Source: Armatimonadota bacterium
GTDB taxonomy: Bacteria > Armatimonadota > Fimbriimonadia > Fimbriimonadales > Fimbriimonadaceae
Assembly: GCA_018268355.1 (NCBI GenBank)
Contig: JAFDWR010000001.1
Location: forward strand, 573,306 to 637,305
Length of the DNA: 64,000 nt
Reading direction: 5' to 3'
How positions within the stretch are numbered: the first letter of the stretch is position 1; each line of letters begins with the position of its first letter. A program made the translations under genes and the position numbers. A model generated the notes under the pieces. It was given only the letters and a program-made list of their open reading frames with translations. It had not been told where the DNA came from and searched no databases. Positions 41,085 through 50,803 of the stretch are shown in pieces.

Positions 41085-43028
41085 ATGGCCAACCGCATCC
41101 TCGCCCTTCCCCGCTTCTTGCTCATGGCGGTCACCCTTGCCCTCGCGACCCTGGGCATCGCCCAGACGCCAAAGGTGACCTGGTCGGCGACGGTGGAGAC
41201 CCAAGATGCAAGGCCGGGCGAAGTCGCGATTGTCGTCGCGACGGGCAAGATCGCGGACAAGTGGCACATCTATTCGATTGACAAGGAAAAAGTGCCGATT
41301 GGCGTTCCGACGACCTTTAGCTTTGTCGATGACAAGGTGATGATCGAATCGCCGATTGCCACCCCTGAAGTCCACATGCTGAAGGATCCGGTGGATAAGA
41401 AGGATGTCGAGACCTACTCGGGCGATGCCACTTTCCGGCTCCCCGTCCGAGTGCCGAAGGATGCGAAGGGGCCGCTCAAGCTCGTTCTCAACATCCGGTC
41501 CCAGGCTTGCGACGATTCCCAGTGCGACCGGCCGGTCGTTTCGCCGGTGCAAATCGAGATTCCGGTGACCGCAGGCGAGGTCCGCCCCGACCGGGCCAAG
41601 GCTCCCGAATTCACCCCTCCCACCCCGAAGCCGGCAGGGACGGAAAAGCCCGCCGCGAGCGGCGTCGACAACTTTGCCGAGAAGATCAAGCAAGCCCAAG
41701 ACGGCGGCATCCTCTCCTTCATCCTCTTCGCGATGACGGGCGGGTTGCTCGCGCTGCTCACCCCTTGTGTCTTCCCGATGATCCCGATCACGGTCAACTT
41801 CTTCTCGAAGAAGACCAACGAAGGCGGAAAGGTCAGCATGCGCGGACCGCTCGCCTACTGCGCGGGAATCATCGGCACCTTTACGCTCATCGGCGTGGGC
41901 GTCACCGCGATCTTCGGCGCGACGGGCGTCAACCGACTCGCGAACAACCCTTACGTCAACCTCAGCCTCGCGGTCATCTTTATTGCCCTGGCGGTGAGCC
42001 TCTTCGGCGTGTTCGAGATCGGCATTCCTGCCCCGATCCTCAACCGGCTCAACCAAAAGGCGCGCACCTCCGAGTCGCTCGCGGGGCCGCTTCTGATGGG
42101 CCTGGTTTTCTCGCTCACGAGCTTCACCTGCAGCGTCCCCTTTGTCGGCACCGTGCTGCTCAACGCGGCGAAGGGCAACTTCTTCTATCCAATCGTGGGG
42201 ATGCTCGCGTTTAGCTCTGTCTTCGCACTTCCCTTCTTCCTGCTCGCGCTCTTCCCGCAGTACCTGGCGAAGCTGCCAAAGTCGGGTGGCTGGCTCTCAA
42301 CGGTAAAGGCGACGATGGGCTTCCTTGAGCTCGCGTTTGCGGTGAAGTTCCTGTCCGCCGCCGACCTCAGCTGGAGCCTTGGCTGGATCACCAAGCCGGT
42401 GTTCCTTGGCATCTGGGTTGCGATCATGGCGACCGCTGGCCTCTACCTTCTTGGCTGGATGCAATTCCCTAAGGAAGGCGGCTCGAAAATCACCTGGGTG
42501 CGACGCGGATTCGGACTTGTCTGCTTTGCGGGTGCGGTCATCTGCCTTCGAGCGATGAATGGCGGCTCGCTCGGCAGCCTCGAAGCCTTCCCGCCGCCCG
42601 ACCCGTATCCTGGCCTCGCCAAGGCGGGCAATCAGGTGGTCGTGGACGACATCGACTGGGCGTCGGACTACAAGCTGGCCCTCGAGCAAGCCAAGAAGGA
42701 AGGCAAGAACGTCTTTATCGACTTCACGGGCGTGAACTGCATCAACTGCCGCGCGATGGAGCGCCAAGTCTTCCCGCTCAAGGCGGTCAACGACCGGATG
42801 AAGGGCTACGTCTGCGTGCGACTCTTCACCGACCGCGGTGGCAAGGACGACGACAACGCCAAGCTCCAACAAGAATTGACGAACTCGTCAACGTTGCCGG
42901 TCTATGCTGTGGTCACTCCGGAAGGCAAGGTCCTTCGCGTCCACCAGCCCCAGCCGCCCCTCAATGGAGACGACAACGTCAATAAGTTCGTTGATGTGCT
43001 CCAATCCGGGCTGCCGGCAAGCAAATAG
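41085..43028 (+). CDS. dsbD: Thiol:disulfide interchange protein DsbD
   Basis: 647 residues with the three-part DsbD layout. A signal peptide (FLLMAVTLALATLGIAQ) is followed by the periplasmic alpha domain with the Cys pair CDDSQC. Eight membrane helices start with LLTPCVFPMIPITVNFFSKK and include SFTCSVPFVGTVLLNA, carrying the two transmembrane Cys. The C-terminal thioredoxin domain has CINC in FIDFTGVNCINCRAMERQVF. DsbD moves electrons from cytoplasmic thioredoxin to the periplasm to reduce wrongly formed disulfides and to feed cytochrome c maturation, which fits the cytochrome at 5.1 kb. Start ATG at 41085 has no strong Shine-Dalgarno. Confidence 0.94.
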   Translation: MANRILALPRFLLMAVTLALATLGIAQTPKVTWSATVETQDARPGEVAIVVATGKIADKWHIYSIDKEKVPIGVPTTFSFVDDKVMIESPIATPEVHMLKDPVDKKDVETYSGDATFRLPVRVPKDAKGPLKLVLNIRSQACDDSQCDRPVVSPVQIEIPVTAGEVRPDRAKAPEFTPPTPKPAGTEKPAASGVDNFAEKIKQAQDGGILSFILFAMTGGLLALLTPCVFPMIPITVNFFSKKTNEGGKVSMRGPLAYCAGIIGTFTLIGVGVTAIFGATGVNRLANNPYVNLSLAVIFIALAVSLFGVFEIGIPAPILNRLNQKARTSESLAGPLLMGLVFSLTSFTCSVPFVGTVLLNAAKGNFFYPIVGMLAFSSVFALPFFLLALFPQYLAKLPKSGGWLSTVKATMGFLELAFAVKFLSAADLSWSLGWITKPVFLGIWVAIMATAGLYLLGWMQFPKEGGSKITWVRRGFGLVCFAGAVICLRAMNGGSLGSLEAFPPPDPYPGLAKAGNQVVVDDIDWASDYKLALEQAKKEGKNVFIDFTGVNCINCRAMERQVFPLKAVNDRMKGYVCVRLFTDRGGKDDDNAKLQQELTNSSTLPVYAVVTPEGKVLRVHQPQPPLNGDDNVNKFVDVLQSGLPASK

Positions 43029-43095
43029 ACCTGCAACTTGAAGTTTTCATTAGGTAAGGTCCACTCTAGTTCGGACTCTGGAGTTCCTGACCACG

Positions 43096-45699
43096 ATGAA
43101 ATCATTGCCAACCCTTCTCCTTTTGATGCCAGCTTGGGTGGTGGGTCAAACGACGCCCGCACCCGCGGCACAACCCTGGGACAACGCCCTTCAGGCCCTT
43201 ACGGCTCGCTCAATCGGCCCCGTTAACATGGGTGGACGCATTGCGCAGATCGCCGTTTACAACGCCCGGCCGAGCCTGTTCTATGTCGCGACGGCCTCGG
43301 GAGGTCTGTGGAAGACCGACAACGGTGGCATCACGATGGCTCCCGTTTTTGACCGCGAAGGCTCGATCTCGCTTGGCGCGGTTGCGGTTGACCAAAGCAA
43401 CCCCGACAACGTTTGGGTCGGTACCGGCGAGCAGCACAGCCGAAACTCGACCGCATGGGGCGATGGCGTCTATCACAGCACCGACGGCGGCAAGACCTGG
43501 ATGAAGGTCGGCCTCGAGAACACCCGCCACATCTCCTCGATCGTGCTTGATCCGAAGGACAAGAACCACGTCTATGTCGGAGCGCTGGGTCGCCTCTGGG
43601 GACCCAGCGAAGACCGCGGCGTCTATGAGACGACCGACGGCGGCAAGACTTGGAAGAAGATCCTCTATGTGAACAACCTGACGGGCGTCATCAACCTCAT
43701 CATGCACCCCAAGGATCCGAAGACGATGATCGCTTCGATGTGGGAGCGCGAGCGGAAGGCCTATGACTTTAGGAGCGGCGGTCCCGGCAGCGGCATCTTC
43801 CGCACCACCGACGGCGGCAAGACCTGGAAGACGAGCGAAAAGGGCCTCCCAAATGGCACCCGAGGTCGAATCGGTCTCAACTACTTCCTCGCTGACCCGA
43901 AGGTCGTTATCGCATCCGTCGAGTACCGCGAGAAGGCAGCCGCACCCGGTGCAACGCCTCCTCCGGCTCGAACCCAGCCGAACGGCTCGATGTTCAACGG
44001 CGGCGGACTTTACATCAGCAAGGACGGCGGCGTGAGCTGGTCGTTCCTCAACGATCTCAACCCGCGACCGTTCTACTTCAGCACCCCGCGACTCGATCCC
44101 GTCGATCCGAAGCGGATCTACGTGCTGGGCGTGAGCCTTCACGCATCGGAAGATGCCGGCAAGACGTTCCGCGCGATGCGCGCCTCGATCCACGCCGACA
44201 ACCACGACATGTGGATCGATCCGAACGATCCGACCCACATGATCATCGGCAACGATGGTGGCCTTTATCAAACCCGTGATCGCGGCGTGAACTGGGAGCA
44301 CATCAACAAGATGGCGATCGGCCAGTTCTATGCCGTCGCAGTGGACAATCGACGACCCTACTGGGTCTATGGCGGCCTCCAGGACAACGGTAGCTGGGGC
44401 ATCCCGACCCAAACGAATCGCGGCGGACCCAGCTTCTGGGATGCCGTGAATGTGGGCGGCGGCGACGGATTCCACGTCCAGGTTGACCCGAACGATCCGA
44501 TGACCCTTTATTCGGAGAGCCAGGGCGGCGCAATGATGCGCTATGACCTCAAGACGAACCAGTCGCGCTTTATCCGACCTCGACTCGACGGCGAGCGACT
44601 GCGCTTCAACTGGAGCACGCCGATCTACCTCAGCCCTCACAACTCGCGAACCCTTTACGTCGGCGCGAATCGACTGTTCAAGTCGGTCAATCGTGGCGAT
44701 GCCTGGAAGGTGATCTCGCCCGACCTCACGACGAACAACCCCGACAAGCAGCGCCCGGGCGTCAACTCGGTCACCCCGGAAGACACCGGTGCCGAGCGAC
44801 ACTGCACGATCATCACAATCAGCGAAAGCCCGACCAAGCAAGGCGTTCTTGCCGTCGGTACGGACGACGGTCTGGTTTGGATCAGCGAGGACGACGGAAC
44901 CAAGTGGACCAACGTCACCGCCAACATCCCCGACCTCCCCGCAAACACCTGGTGTAGCCGCGTTCTGCTGTCCAAGCACAGCCAGAACCGAATCTACGCC
45001 ACGTTTGATGGCCACCGAAGCAACGACTTCAAGGCCTATGCCTACGTGAGCGAAGACCTCGGCAAGACCTGGTCGAAGATCAGCGATGGCCTCGCCGAAT
45101 ACGATTCGGTCTATGTCATCCGCGAAGGCGAAAAGAACCCTGACCTCCTCTACCTTGGCAGCGAGATGGGACTTCGCGTTTCGCTCGACCGTGGCAAGAC
45201 CTGGGGCCGCGTCCGCGGTAACTTCCCCACCGTCGCCGTCCACGACATGGTGGTTCACCCTCGTGAGCTCGATCTCGTCATCGCAACCCACGGCCGAAGC
45301 ATGTGGACGATCGACGTGAACGGTCTCGAAGGCCTCACCTCTGCCAACCGCGACAAGGCGGTGGCCGTCATGCAGCCGCAAGCCGTGCTCAACCTCGTGG
45401 ACTTCGGTTCGGGTTGGGATGGCGACGCCGTCTACCAGGCCCGCAACACCCAGCCGGGAACGACGATCTTCTACTGGCTGAAGGCCGCCGCGGGAAGCGT
45501 CAAGATCACGATCTCTGACGCCGCTGGCGTCCGCAAGGCCGAGATCACCGGTACCAAGAACGCAGGCCTCAACGGCGTGCGCTGGAATGGTCGGCTCGGT
45601 GGTCGCGGTGCTCCTGAGCCCGGCGAATACCGCGTCAGCGTCGTCGTCGACGGCAAGGAAACGCTCACCAGCGTCCGCGTCGAGACCCCCGACAACTAA
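43096..45699 (+). CDS. Secreted VPS10/BNR-repeat propeller protein
   Basis: 867 residues. Signal peptide MKSLPTLLLLMPAWVVGQ, then a long series of BNR/Asp-box repeats of the form S/T-x-D-G-G-K-T-W: YHSTDGGKTW, YETTDGGKTWKK, FRTTDGGKTWK, ISKDGGVSWS, ASEDAGKTF, YVSEDLGKTW, SLDRGKTWGR. This is the ten-bladed sortilin-like propeller, here followed by a C-terminal domain of about 130 residues (NRDKAVAVMQPQAVLNL to VVVDGKETLTSVRV) that looks like a FlgD/Ig-type sorting or binding module. Often annotated as glycosyl hydrolase, though no catalytic residues can be assigned. It is exported, with an unknown ligand. A terminator follows. Confidence 0.88.
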   Translation: MKSLPTLLLLMPAWVVGQTTPAPAAQPWDNALQALTARSIGPVNMGGRIAQIAVYNARPSLFYVATASGGLWKTDNGGITMAPVFDREGSISLGAVAVDQSNPDNVWVGTGEQHSRNSTAWGDGVYHSTDGGKTWMKVGLENTRHISSIVLDPKDKNHVYVGALGRLWGPSEDRGVYETTDGGKTWKKILYVNNLTGVINLIMHPKDPKTMIASMWERERKAYDFRSGGPGSGIFRTTDGGKTWKTSEKGLPNGTRGRIGLNYFLADPKVVIASVEYREKAAAPGATPPPARTQPNGSMFNGGGLYISKDGGVSWSFLNDLNPRPFYFSTPRLDPVDPKRIYVLGVSLHASEDAGKTFRAMRASIHADNHDMWIDPNDPTHMIIGNDGGLYQTRDRGVNWEHINKMAIGQFYAVAVDNRRPYWVYGGLQDNGSWGIPTQTNRGGPSFWDAVNVGGGDGFHVQVDPNDPMTLYSESQGGAMMRYDLKTNQSRFIRPRLDGERLRFNWSTPIYLSPHNSRTLYVGANRLFKSVNRGDAWKVISPDLTTNNPDKQRPGVNSVTPEDTGAERHCTIITISESPTKQGVLAVGTDDGLVWISEDDGTKWTNVTANIPDLPANTWCSRVLLSKHSQNRIYATFDGHRSNDFKAYAYVSEDLGKTWSKISDGLAEYDSVYVIREGEKNPDLLYLGSEMGLRVSLDRGKTWGRVRGNFPTVAVHDMVVHPRELDLVIATHGRSMWTIDVNGLEGLTSANRDKAVAVMQPQAVLNLVDFGSGWDGDAVYQARNTQPGTTIFYWLKAAAGSVKITISDAAGVRKAEITGTKNAGLNGVRWNGRLGGRGAPEPGEYRVSVVVDGKETLTSVRVETPDN

Positions 45700-45715
45700 G
45701 CAAGCCACAACCATC

Positions 45716-45752
45716 AAGGGCCGAGGGGCAATCGCTCCCCGGCCCTTTCTTC
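45716..45752 (+). terminator. Intrinsic terminator after the VPS10-like gene
   Basis: AGGGCCGAGGGG pairs with CTCCCCGGCCCT (one mismatch) across a six-base loop and is followed by TTCTTCT. It separates the propeller gene from rsmG. Confidence 0.75.
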
Positions 45753-45769
45753 TGCCCCCAAGGAAACCC

Positions 45770-46441
45770 ATGGACCGCCTACAAACCGAACTGAAATCGC
45801 ACGGAATCGACCTCCGGGACTCGACCGCCGCGCAGCTTGAGGCGTTTCTCGATGCCCTCTACGCCTGGAATGAGCGCAAGAACCTCACCCGCGTTCCGCG
45901 CGAGGATGCCTGGTGCAAGCACCTCCTCGATTCCCTGCTCTTTGCCGACCACATCCCCACCACCGGACGCCTTCTCGACCTCGGCACCGGCCCCGGGATC
46001 CCCGCTTGGCCGATCGCAGCGATGTTCCCCGATCTCCAAGTTGAGGCGGTGGACAGCAACGGCAAGATGATCGACTTTCTGCTTTCGGTGCCTCGGCCGA
46101 ACCTCGCCGCGCGGCTCATCCGCGCGGAAGAGATGACCCAGCGCGAATCGTTCGACCTCGTCACCGGACGGGCAGTCGCGCCCTTTTCGATCCAAGCCGA
46201 GATTTCGGCACCGTTTGTGCGGCTCGGGGGTCGGTACATCCCCATGCGAACGCCAAGCGATGAATCCCTCTTTGAAGCCAGCTACTTTGAAAAGCTGGGC
46301 TTGAAATTGGTCGACGTTGTGCGGCGAAGTCTCCCTGACAACATGGGCGATCGGGCGAACCCCATTTACGAAAAGGTCAGTCCGACGCCACCGGAGTTTC
46401 CCAGGCTCTGGGCGATGATGAAGAGGAACCCGCTTTCGTAG
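45770..46441 (+). CDS. rsmG: 16S rRNA 7-methylguanosine methyltransferase RsmG
   Basis: 223 residues, normal length. The SAM-binding motif is LLDLGTGPGIPAWPIAAMFPDLQVEAVDSNGKMIDFL. Family signatures include LDALYAWNERKNLTRV with the preceding helix, KHLLDSLLF, and FDLVTGRAVAPF. It methylates G527 of 16S rRNA (E. coli numbering); loss gives low-level streptomycin resistance in other bacteria. The ATG at 45770 has a good Shine-Dalgarno AAGGA. Unlike many genomes there is no mnmG next to it. Confidence 0.93.
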   Translation: MDRLQTELKSHGIDLRDSTAAQLEAFLDALYAWNERKNLTRVPREDAWCKHLLDSLLFADHIPTTGRLLDLGTGPGIPAWPIAAMFPDLQVEAVDSNGKMIDFLLSVPRPNLAARLIRAEEMTQRESFDLVTGRAVAPFSIQAEISAPFVRLGGRYIPMRTPSDESLFEASYFEKLGLKLVDVVRRSLPDNMGDRANPIYEKVSPTPPEFPRLWAMMKRNPLS

Positions 46442-46490
46442 GTTTACGTTAGAGAGCTTGACCCAAGACCGTATACTCTGAGGCCACATC

Positions 46491-47621
46491 ATGAACTCGC
46501 GCACTCTCTCTCCCATCGCTGCCCTGCTTTCGGCGGGCGGCGTCTTCGTTAGCGGCGTTCTTGCCATTGCGGAGGTCGTGAAGAAAGAAGTGCCTTGTGG
46601 CAACAACGGCGGTAAGAGTGACTGCACGAGGGTTGCTGAGCATGCCTCGTCTCACCTCCTCGGTGTGCCCAACTCGTTCCTTGGGCTGGGGATGTACCTC
46701 GCCTTGCTGATCGTCGTCCTGATCGCGGCTTCGTCGCCCGCTCGGCGCGCGCTGTTCACCAAGATCGGATTTGGGTTGGCCGGATTCGGAACGCTGTTTA
46801 GCGCCTACCTCACCTACATCTCCGTCACCGAGATTCACGCGACGTGTAAGTGGTGCCTTTCGAGCGCGGCCATCATCACCGTCCTGTTCATCCTCCATGC
46901 GGTGCAGCTCCAGAAGATCGCCGCTGAAGAGGTCGTCGCGGACAGCCCGACCGAAGGCCGGGGAGCGCTCATCGCTGGTGCGGCGGGACTCGGGGCGGCC
47001 ATGCTTGGCGTCTTCACGGTGTTTGGCCAGTTCACGAACAGCGAGTTCTCGTCCTTCGACGAGGCCAAGCTCAAGAAGGCCCAACTCTTGATCCCCGAGG
47101 GCCACATCCTCGGCGACAAGAACGCGCCGATCACGATCGTCGAGTTCGCCGATCTCACCTGCCCGGTCTGCCGCGAGGCCTACCCCGAGGTCAAGAAGAT
47201 CGTGAGCGAGAGCAATGGGCGCGTGAAGTTGATGTTCCGCCACTTCCCGCTGAACGGCGCAGAGCACCAGATTTCGCCTCTCGTCGCCGCTTTTGCCGAG
47301 TACGCGGGCACGAAGGGCAAGTTCTTCGAGTTCGTGGATTCCTACTATGCGCTACCGCTCGAGGAAGCCAAGGACCCCGAGTCCTCGGTCAAGGTGATCA
47401 AGTCCCTCGGACTCGATCCCGTCGATGCCGCCAAGACGGTTGAGAACTTCGAAGCGCCATCGAACCAGCGCGTCGTGAAGGACGCCGAAGCCGCCGAACG
47501 ATACGGCCTGATGTTCACCCCGACCTACTTCGTGACGAACGGAAAGGTCACCTATATCGGCAACACCTCGTCGATCCAAAAGATGCTCAAAGATCCGGAG
47601 TTGAACAAAGCGACTCCATGA
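46491..47621 (+). CDS. VKOR-thioredoxin (DsbA-like) fusion protein
   Basis: 376 residues. Residues 1-150 are the four-helix VKOR domain: the loop Cys pair in [11 protein letters not shown], the SxxxG-like [15 protein letters not shown], and the quinone-side CKWC in [17 protein letters not shown] further membrane helix (residues 160-185) leads to a periplasmic thioredoxin-fold domain at about 200-370 with CPVC (C224, C227) in [16 protein letters not shown] and the cis-Pro in [12 protein letters not shown] reoxidises the DsbA-like domain with quinone, forming disulfides in exported proteins. The C-terminal cysteines of the pilins are plausible clients. The stop overlaps the mnmA start (ATGA). 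Confidence 0.92.
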   Translation: MNSRTLSPIAALLSAGGVFVSGVLAIAEVVKKEVPCGNNGGKSDCTRVAEHASSHLLGVPNSFLGLGMYLALLIVVLIAASSPARRALFTKIGFGLAGFGTLFSAYLTYISVTEIHATCKWCLSSAAIITVLFILHAVQLQKIAAEEVVADSPTEGRGALIAGAAGLGAAMLGVFTVFGQFTNSEFSSFDEAKLKKAQLLIPEGHILGDKNAPITIVEFADLTCPVCREAYPEVKKIVSESNGRVKLMFRHFPLNGAEHQISPLVAAFAEYAGTKGKFFEFVDSYYALPLEEAKDPESSVKVIKSLGLDPVDAAKTVENFEAPSNQRVVKDAEAAERYGLMFTPTYFVTNGKVTYIGNTSSIQKMLKDPELNKATP

Positions 47622-48757
47622 GCCGCCGGAAGCCCACCGTTCTCGTGGCGATGTCGGGTGGCGTGGATAGCAGCGTCGCCGCCGCCTTGCTCGTGAAGCA
47701 GGGTTTCGACGTCATCGGACTCACGATGCAGATTTGGCAAGAGAGCCAGACCGACCCCCGCCATGCTGGTTGCTGCTCGCTCGGCGCGGTTGAGGATGCC
47801 CGGCGCGTGGCGCGGACCCTTGGCATTCCCCACTATGTGATGAACTTCAAGGAGGAGTTTCGCGCCTCCGTCATCGACAACTTCATCGCCGAATACGCCG
47901 CCGGTCGGACGCCCAACCCGTGCGTCCAGTGCAACCGCCAGGTGAAGTTCGAGGTCCTCATGCAGAAGCTCGATGAGCTGGGCGCCGACCTCCTCGTGAC
48001 CGGCCACTACGCCCGGATCCGCAAGGACCACGCCAGCGGCCGCTATCGACTCCTCTCCGCGCGCGGAAGTGAGAAGGACCAGTCGTACGTGCTGTACATG
48101 CTCAGCCAGCAGCAGCTCAGCCGCACCAAGTTTCCGATGGGCGAGCTGGAAAGCAAGGAGGCCGGTCGGCAGATCGCCCGCGAGCTCGGCCTCGTCGTCG
48201 CGGACAAGCCCGACAGCCAAGAAATCTGCTTTGTGAGCGAGGCGGGCGGCTACAAGGAGTTCCTCAAGAAGTCGAGCCCCGACATCTTTCGCCAGGGCGC
48301 GATCATCGACCTCGAAGGCCGGGTCCTCGGTCACCATGACGGCGTTGCGGGCTTCACCGTCGGCCAGCGCCGCGGCATCGGCGTCGCCTCGCATGATGGC
48401 GAGCCGCTCTATGTCGTTGCCCTCGACACCGAAGCAAACCAGGTCATCGTCGGCCCTGATGACGCGCTCAAGGTCCACCGCATTCCGCTGATGGACATGT
48501 ACTGGAGTGCCTACGAAGATCCGATGAAGCCAATTGAGGTGTCCGCCAAGATTCGCTACAACATGAAGGCGGAGCGGGCCACGCTCATGGGCGGTCCCGA
48601 GCCGTATCTACACTTCCATCGCCCGGTCCGGGCCGCCACTCCGGGCCAGATGGCAGTCGCCTATCGAGGCAAGACGGTCATCGCGGGCGGCATCATCCGG
48701 GCAGGCGGTCCTCGACGGATGTCGAGTGCCAACCTGCTCAGCTTGGCAAGATCGTGA
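47618..48757 (+). CDS. mnmA: tRNA-specific 2-thiouridylase MnmA
   Basis: 379 residues. PP-loop [16 protein letters not shown] at the start, the first catalytic Cys in [13 protein letters not shown], the second in [18 protein letters not shown], and [20 protein letters not shown] in the central domain. It thiolates U34 of Lys, Glu and Gln tRNAs in the cytoplasm with sulfur from a Cys desulfurase relay. It starts inside the stop of the VKOR-DsbA gene, an odd partner that may reflect shared thiol chemistry or simple gene packing. Confidence 0.95.
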   Translation: MSRRKPTVLVAMSGGVDSSVAAALLVKQGFDVIGLTMQIWQESQTDPRHAGCCSLGAVEDARRVARTLGIPHYVMNFKEEFRASVIDNFIAEYAAGRTPNPCVQCNRQVKFEVLMQKLDELGADLLVTGHYARIRKDHASGRYRLLSARGSEKDQSYVLYMLSQQQLSRTKFPMGELESKEAGRQIARELGLVVADKPDSQEICFVSEAGGYKEFLKKSSPDIFRQGAIIDLEGRVLGHHDGVAGFTVGQRRGIGVASHDGEPLYVVALDTEANQVIVGPDDALKVHRIPLMDMYWSAYEDPMKPIEVSAKIRYNMKAERATLMGGPEPYLHFHRPVRAATPGQMAVAYRGKTVIAGGIIRAGGPRRMSSANLLSLARS

Positions 48758-48818
48758 TTTTTTGCCTGCCAAGTTAAGGCCGAAAGGCGCATAATGAATT
48801 TGAGTGGAGGTTGACAAG

Positions 48819-49058
48819 ATGTCGAACAACGAAGAACCTAGCAACAACAACATGCTCTATCTGCTTGCTGGCGTTGGAATCGGTGCCATTATCGGCGCCG
48901 CCGCCGGACTGCTGTTTGCACCGAAGGCCGGTAGCGAGACTCGCGCCGAACTTGGTGACAAGCTGAAGGAGTTCAAGGGCAAGACCGAAGAGTGGGTTAA
49001 CGAGCAACGAACGAAGCGAGCCTCAAAGAAGGCCCTCGACGAAGAAGTCGGAGCTTAA
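48819..49058 (+). CDS. YtxH-domain small membrane protein
   Basis: 79 residues. An N-terminal glycine-rich membrane helix (NNMLYLLAGVGIGAIIGAAAGLLFAPKAGSETRAEL) is diagnostic of the YtxH family; a charged helix (KLKEFKGKTEEWVNEQRTKRASKKA) follows. The family is linked to general stress and envelope functions without a defined mechanism. The ATG is placed by a strong GGAGG eight bases upstream. The AI-2E family permease follows after about 30 bases. Confidence 0.88.
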   Translation: MSNNEEPSNNNMLYLLAGVGIGAIIGAAAGLLFAPKAGSETRAELGDKLKEFKGKTEEWVNEQRTKRASKKALDEEVGA

Positions 49059-49088
49059 GCCCTGACTAAAGAGAAGAAGAACGGACAG

Positions 49089-50288
49089 GTGTCCGGTTGG
49101 CGAATCGCCTTGTGGGTGGCCCTTTTGGTCATCTTCTTTTGGTTCGTCTACACGGTTCGGTCCGTTCTTTTTCCATTTGTACTGAGCTTCCTGCTCGCAG
49201 CTCTCCTTGAGCCGAGCGTCCGCAAGCTCCGCCTGCGCGGCCTTAGCCGCGGGATTAGCGTCCTCATCGTCCTCGTCGTGTTCTTTGGCTTCATCGGCGG
49301 CGTGTTCGCGATGATCACGCCTCATGCGGTGAACCAGGTCAAGAAGATGAGCGAAAGCGTCCGGTCGCTCACTGACACGCTCCAAAAAGAGAACGAGAAG
49401 GCCAACTTTTTCATCCGGTGGAACCCCGCCCAGCTTGCGGCGGCCACCGCCCAGCCCAGCGCGCTCGATTCGGTCCTAAAGAACAACGCGGGCACCCTGA
49501 AGTCGCTCGGACTCCCTGCGACGAAGGAAGAGCTGATCCGCGACTACATCGAGCCGCGGCGACCGCAGATCAACAATTTCGTTAAGAACGCCATCGGCGG
49601 ACTCATCGGGGTGGCGGGCGGCATTGCGTCCCAGGTCCTCACCCTTCTCTTTGTCCCCCTGATCACGTTCCTGATCCTCCTTGACCTTGAGAACCTCAAG
49701 CGGCGCGCGCCCAAGTGGATTCCGCCTCAATTCCGGGAAAGCGTCGTTCGCATCACGGGCGACATCTGGGGCGTGTTTCTCAAGTACCTGCGGGGCATTT
49801 CGCTCGTCTGCGCCCTCTATATCGGGCTCTGCATGATCGTTCTGTCGCTGCTTCAGGTGCCCTACGCCCTGATTGTCAGCGTCGTCTTTGGCGTCCTGTA
49901 CTTGATCCCCTATCTCGGCGGCGTCCTCGTTTACATCTCGATTTTCTGCCTCGTCGGCCTCAACGGCGTGACGGGAACCTTCGGGCTCCATATGGCACCG
50001 TGGACCTATGCCGCACTCGCGACGGGCGTTTGGATCGTGGTCGGACTCGCCTTTGACCAGGTCGTTTATCCGCAGGTCGTTGGCAATGCGGTGGGCCTCA
50101 ACCCAGTCACGAGCATGTTCGCCCTGTTCTGTGGGGCGTCGCTCTTTGGCCTCGTGGGGATGCTGCTTGCGTTTCCGGTGGGAGGCTCGCTGAAGATCAT
50201 CATCGAGCGATTGATGAAGATCACCAGCGAGCAACAAGAAGAGCTCAACCTACCGGTGGTGCCGATGCGGCACCGGGTCGACACTTAG
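49089..50288 (+). CDS. AI-2E / PerM (UPF0118) family membrane permease
   Basis: 399 residues with eight membrane helices in the family arrangement: two N-terminal helices (ALWVALLVIFFWFVYTV, VLFPFVLSFLLAALLEPSVRKL), a long soluble loop at about residues 90-165, and the C-terminal group with VPYALIVSVVFGVLYLIPYLGGVL and GLAFDQVVYPQVVGNAVGLNPVTSMFALFCGASLFGLVGMLLAFPVGG. Members export small molecules or act as Na+/H+ antiporters; the substrate is unknown. GTG at 49089 is used; the frame is open a few codons further up but has no usual start codon. The stop overlaps the nuoI stop (TTAG). Confidence 0.88.
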   Translation: MSGWRIALWVALLVIFFWFVYTVRSVLFPFVLSFLLAALLEPSVRKLRLRGLSRGISVLIVLVVFFGFIGGVFAMITPHAVNQVKKMSESVRSLTDTLQKENEKANFFIRWNPAQLAAATAQPSALDSVLKNNAGTLKSLGLPATKEELIRDYIEPRRPQINNFVKNAIGGLIGVAGGIASQVLTLLFVPLITFLILLDLENLKRRAPKWIPPQFRESVVRITGDIWGVFLKYLRGISLVCALYIGLCMIVLSLLQVPYALIVSVVFGVLYLIPYLGGVLVYISIFCLVGLNGVTGTFGLHMAPWTYAALATGVWIVVGLAFDQVVYPQVVGNAVGLNPVTSMFALFCGASLFGLVGMLLAFPVGGSLKIIIERLMKITSEQQEELNLPVVPMRHRVDT

Positions 50289-50803
50289 CGGCGCTTTTCG
50301 TCCGCGCGGGCTTCCGCCCATTCCTTTCGGTTCGACGTGTAAGGCTCGTCTGACTGGCCCGGATATTCTTCAAGAAGGCGATCCTTCGTGTAGATGAAGT
50401 CCTCGCGGTGGTAGTCGGCGAGCTCAAAATTCTTTCGCAGCACGATCGCACCGGTCGGACAAGCGTCCTGGCAGTAGCCGCAGAAGATGCAGCGGATCAT
50501 GTTGATTTCGTAGCGGACGGCGTAGCGCTCGCCGGGGCTGTAGCGGGCTTCGTCCGTGTTCTCCGCCGCAACAACATTGATGCACCGCGCAGGGCAAGCA
50601 CCGGCGCAGAGCGAGCAACCGATGCACCGCTCAAGGCCGCTTTCATAGCGGGTGAGGAAGTGTCGCCAGCGGGTCCGCGGGAACTGCTCGCGCATTTCTT
50701 CCGGATAGCTGACGGTCACCTTCTTGTGCTTCAGTCGGCGATAGGTGATGCCGAGGCCCGAGGTGATCGGCTTGACGATGCCCTTGTAGATTCCGAGGCT
50801 CAC
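50285..50803 (-). CDS. nuoI: NADH-quinone oxidoreductase subunit I (ferredoxin-type)
   Basis: 172 residues. Two 4Fe-4S motifs are visible: [16 protein letters not shown] and [16 protein letters not shown], with [13 protein letters not shown] typical of NuoI. It carries clusters N6a/N6b that pass electrons to NuoB in complex I. The N-terminal [21 protein letters not shown] is the amphipathic region that packs at the membrane. Start ATG overlaps the nuoB stop (ATGA). Only nuoB and nuoI are present; the rest of complex I is not in the window. Confidence 0.92.
   Translation of the reverse strand: MSLGIYKGIVKPITSGLGITYRRLKHKKVTVSYPEEMREQFPRTRWRHFLTRYESGLERCIGCSLCAGACPARCINVVAAENTDEARYSPGERYAVRYEINMIRCIFCGYCQDACPTGAIVLRKNFELADYHREDFIYTKDRLLEEYPGQSDEPYTSNRKEWAEARADEKRR

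Noticed and set aside
43450..45250. Repeated GACGGCGGCAAGACCTGG-like units that could look like a DNA repeat or CRISPR
   Set aside because: They encode the D-G-G-K-T-W Asp-box repeats of a propeller protein, are irregularly spaced and are coding.
43210..45771. Very long open frame (853 codons) on the minus strand opposite the VPS10-like gene
   Set aside because: It mirrors the codon pattern of the propeller gene, has low-complexity Val/Asp/Arg-rich translation and no recognisable motif. The plus-strand gene has a signal peptide and BNR repeats.
49062..49088. CTG at 49062 as an earlier start of the AI-2E family permease
   Set aside because: CTG is a rare start, there is no ribosome site, and the added residues are only polar. 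GTG 49089 starts just before the first membrane helix.
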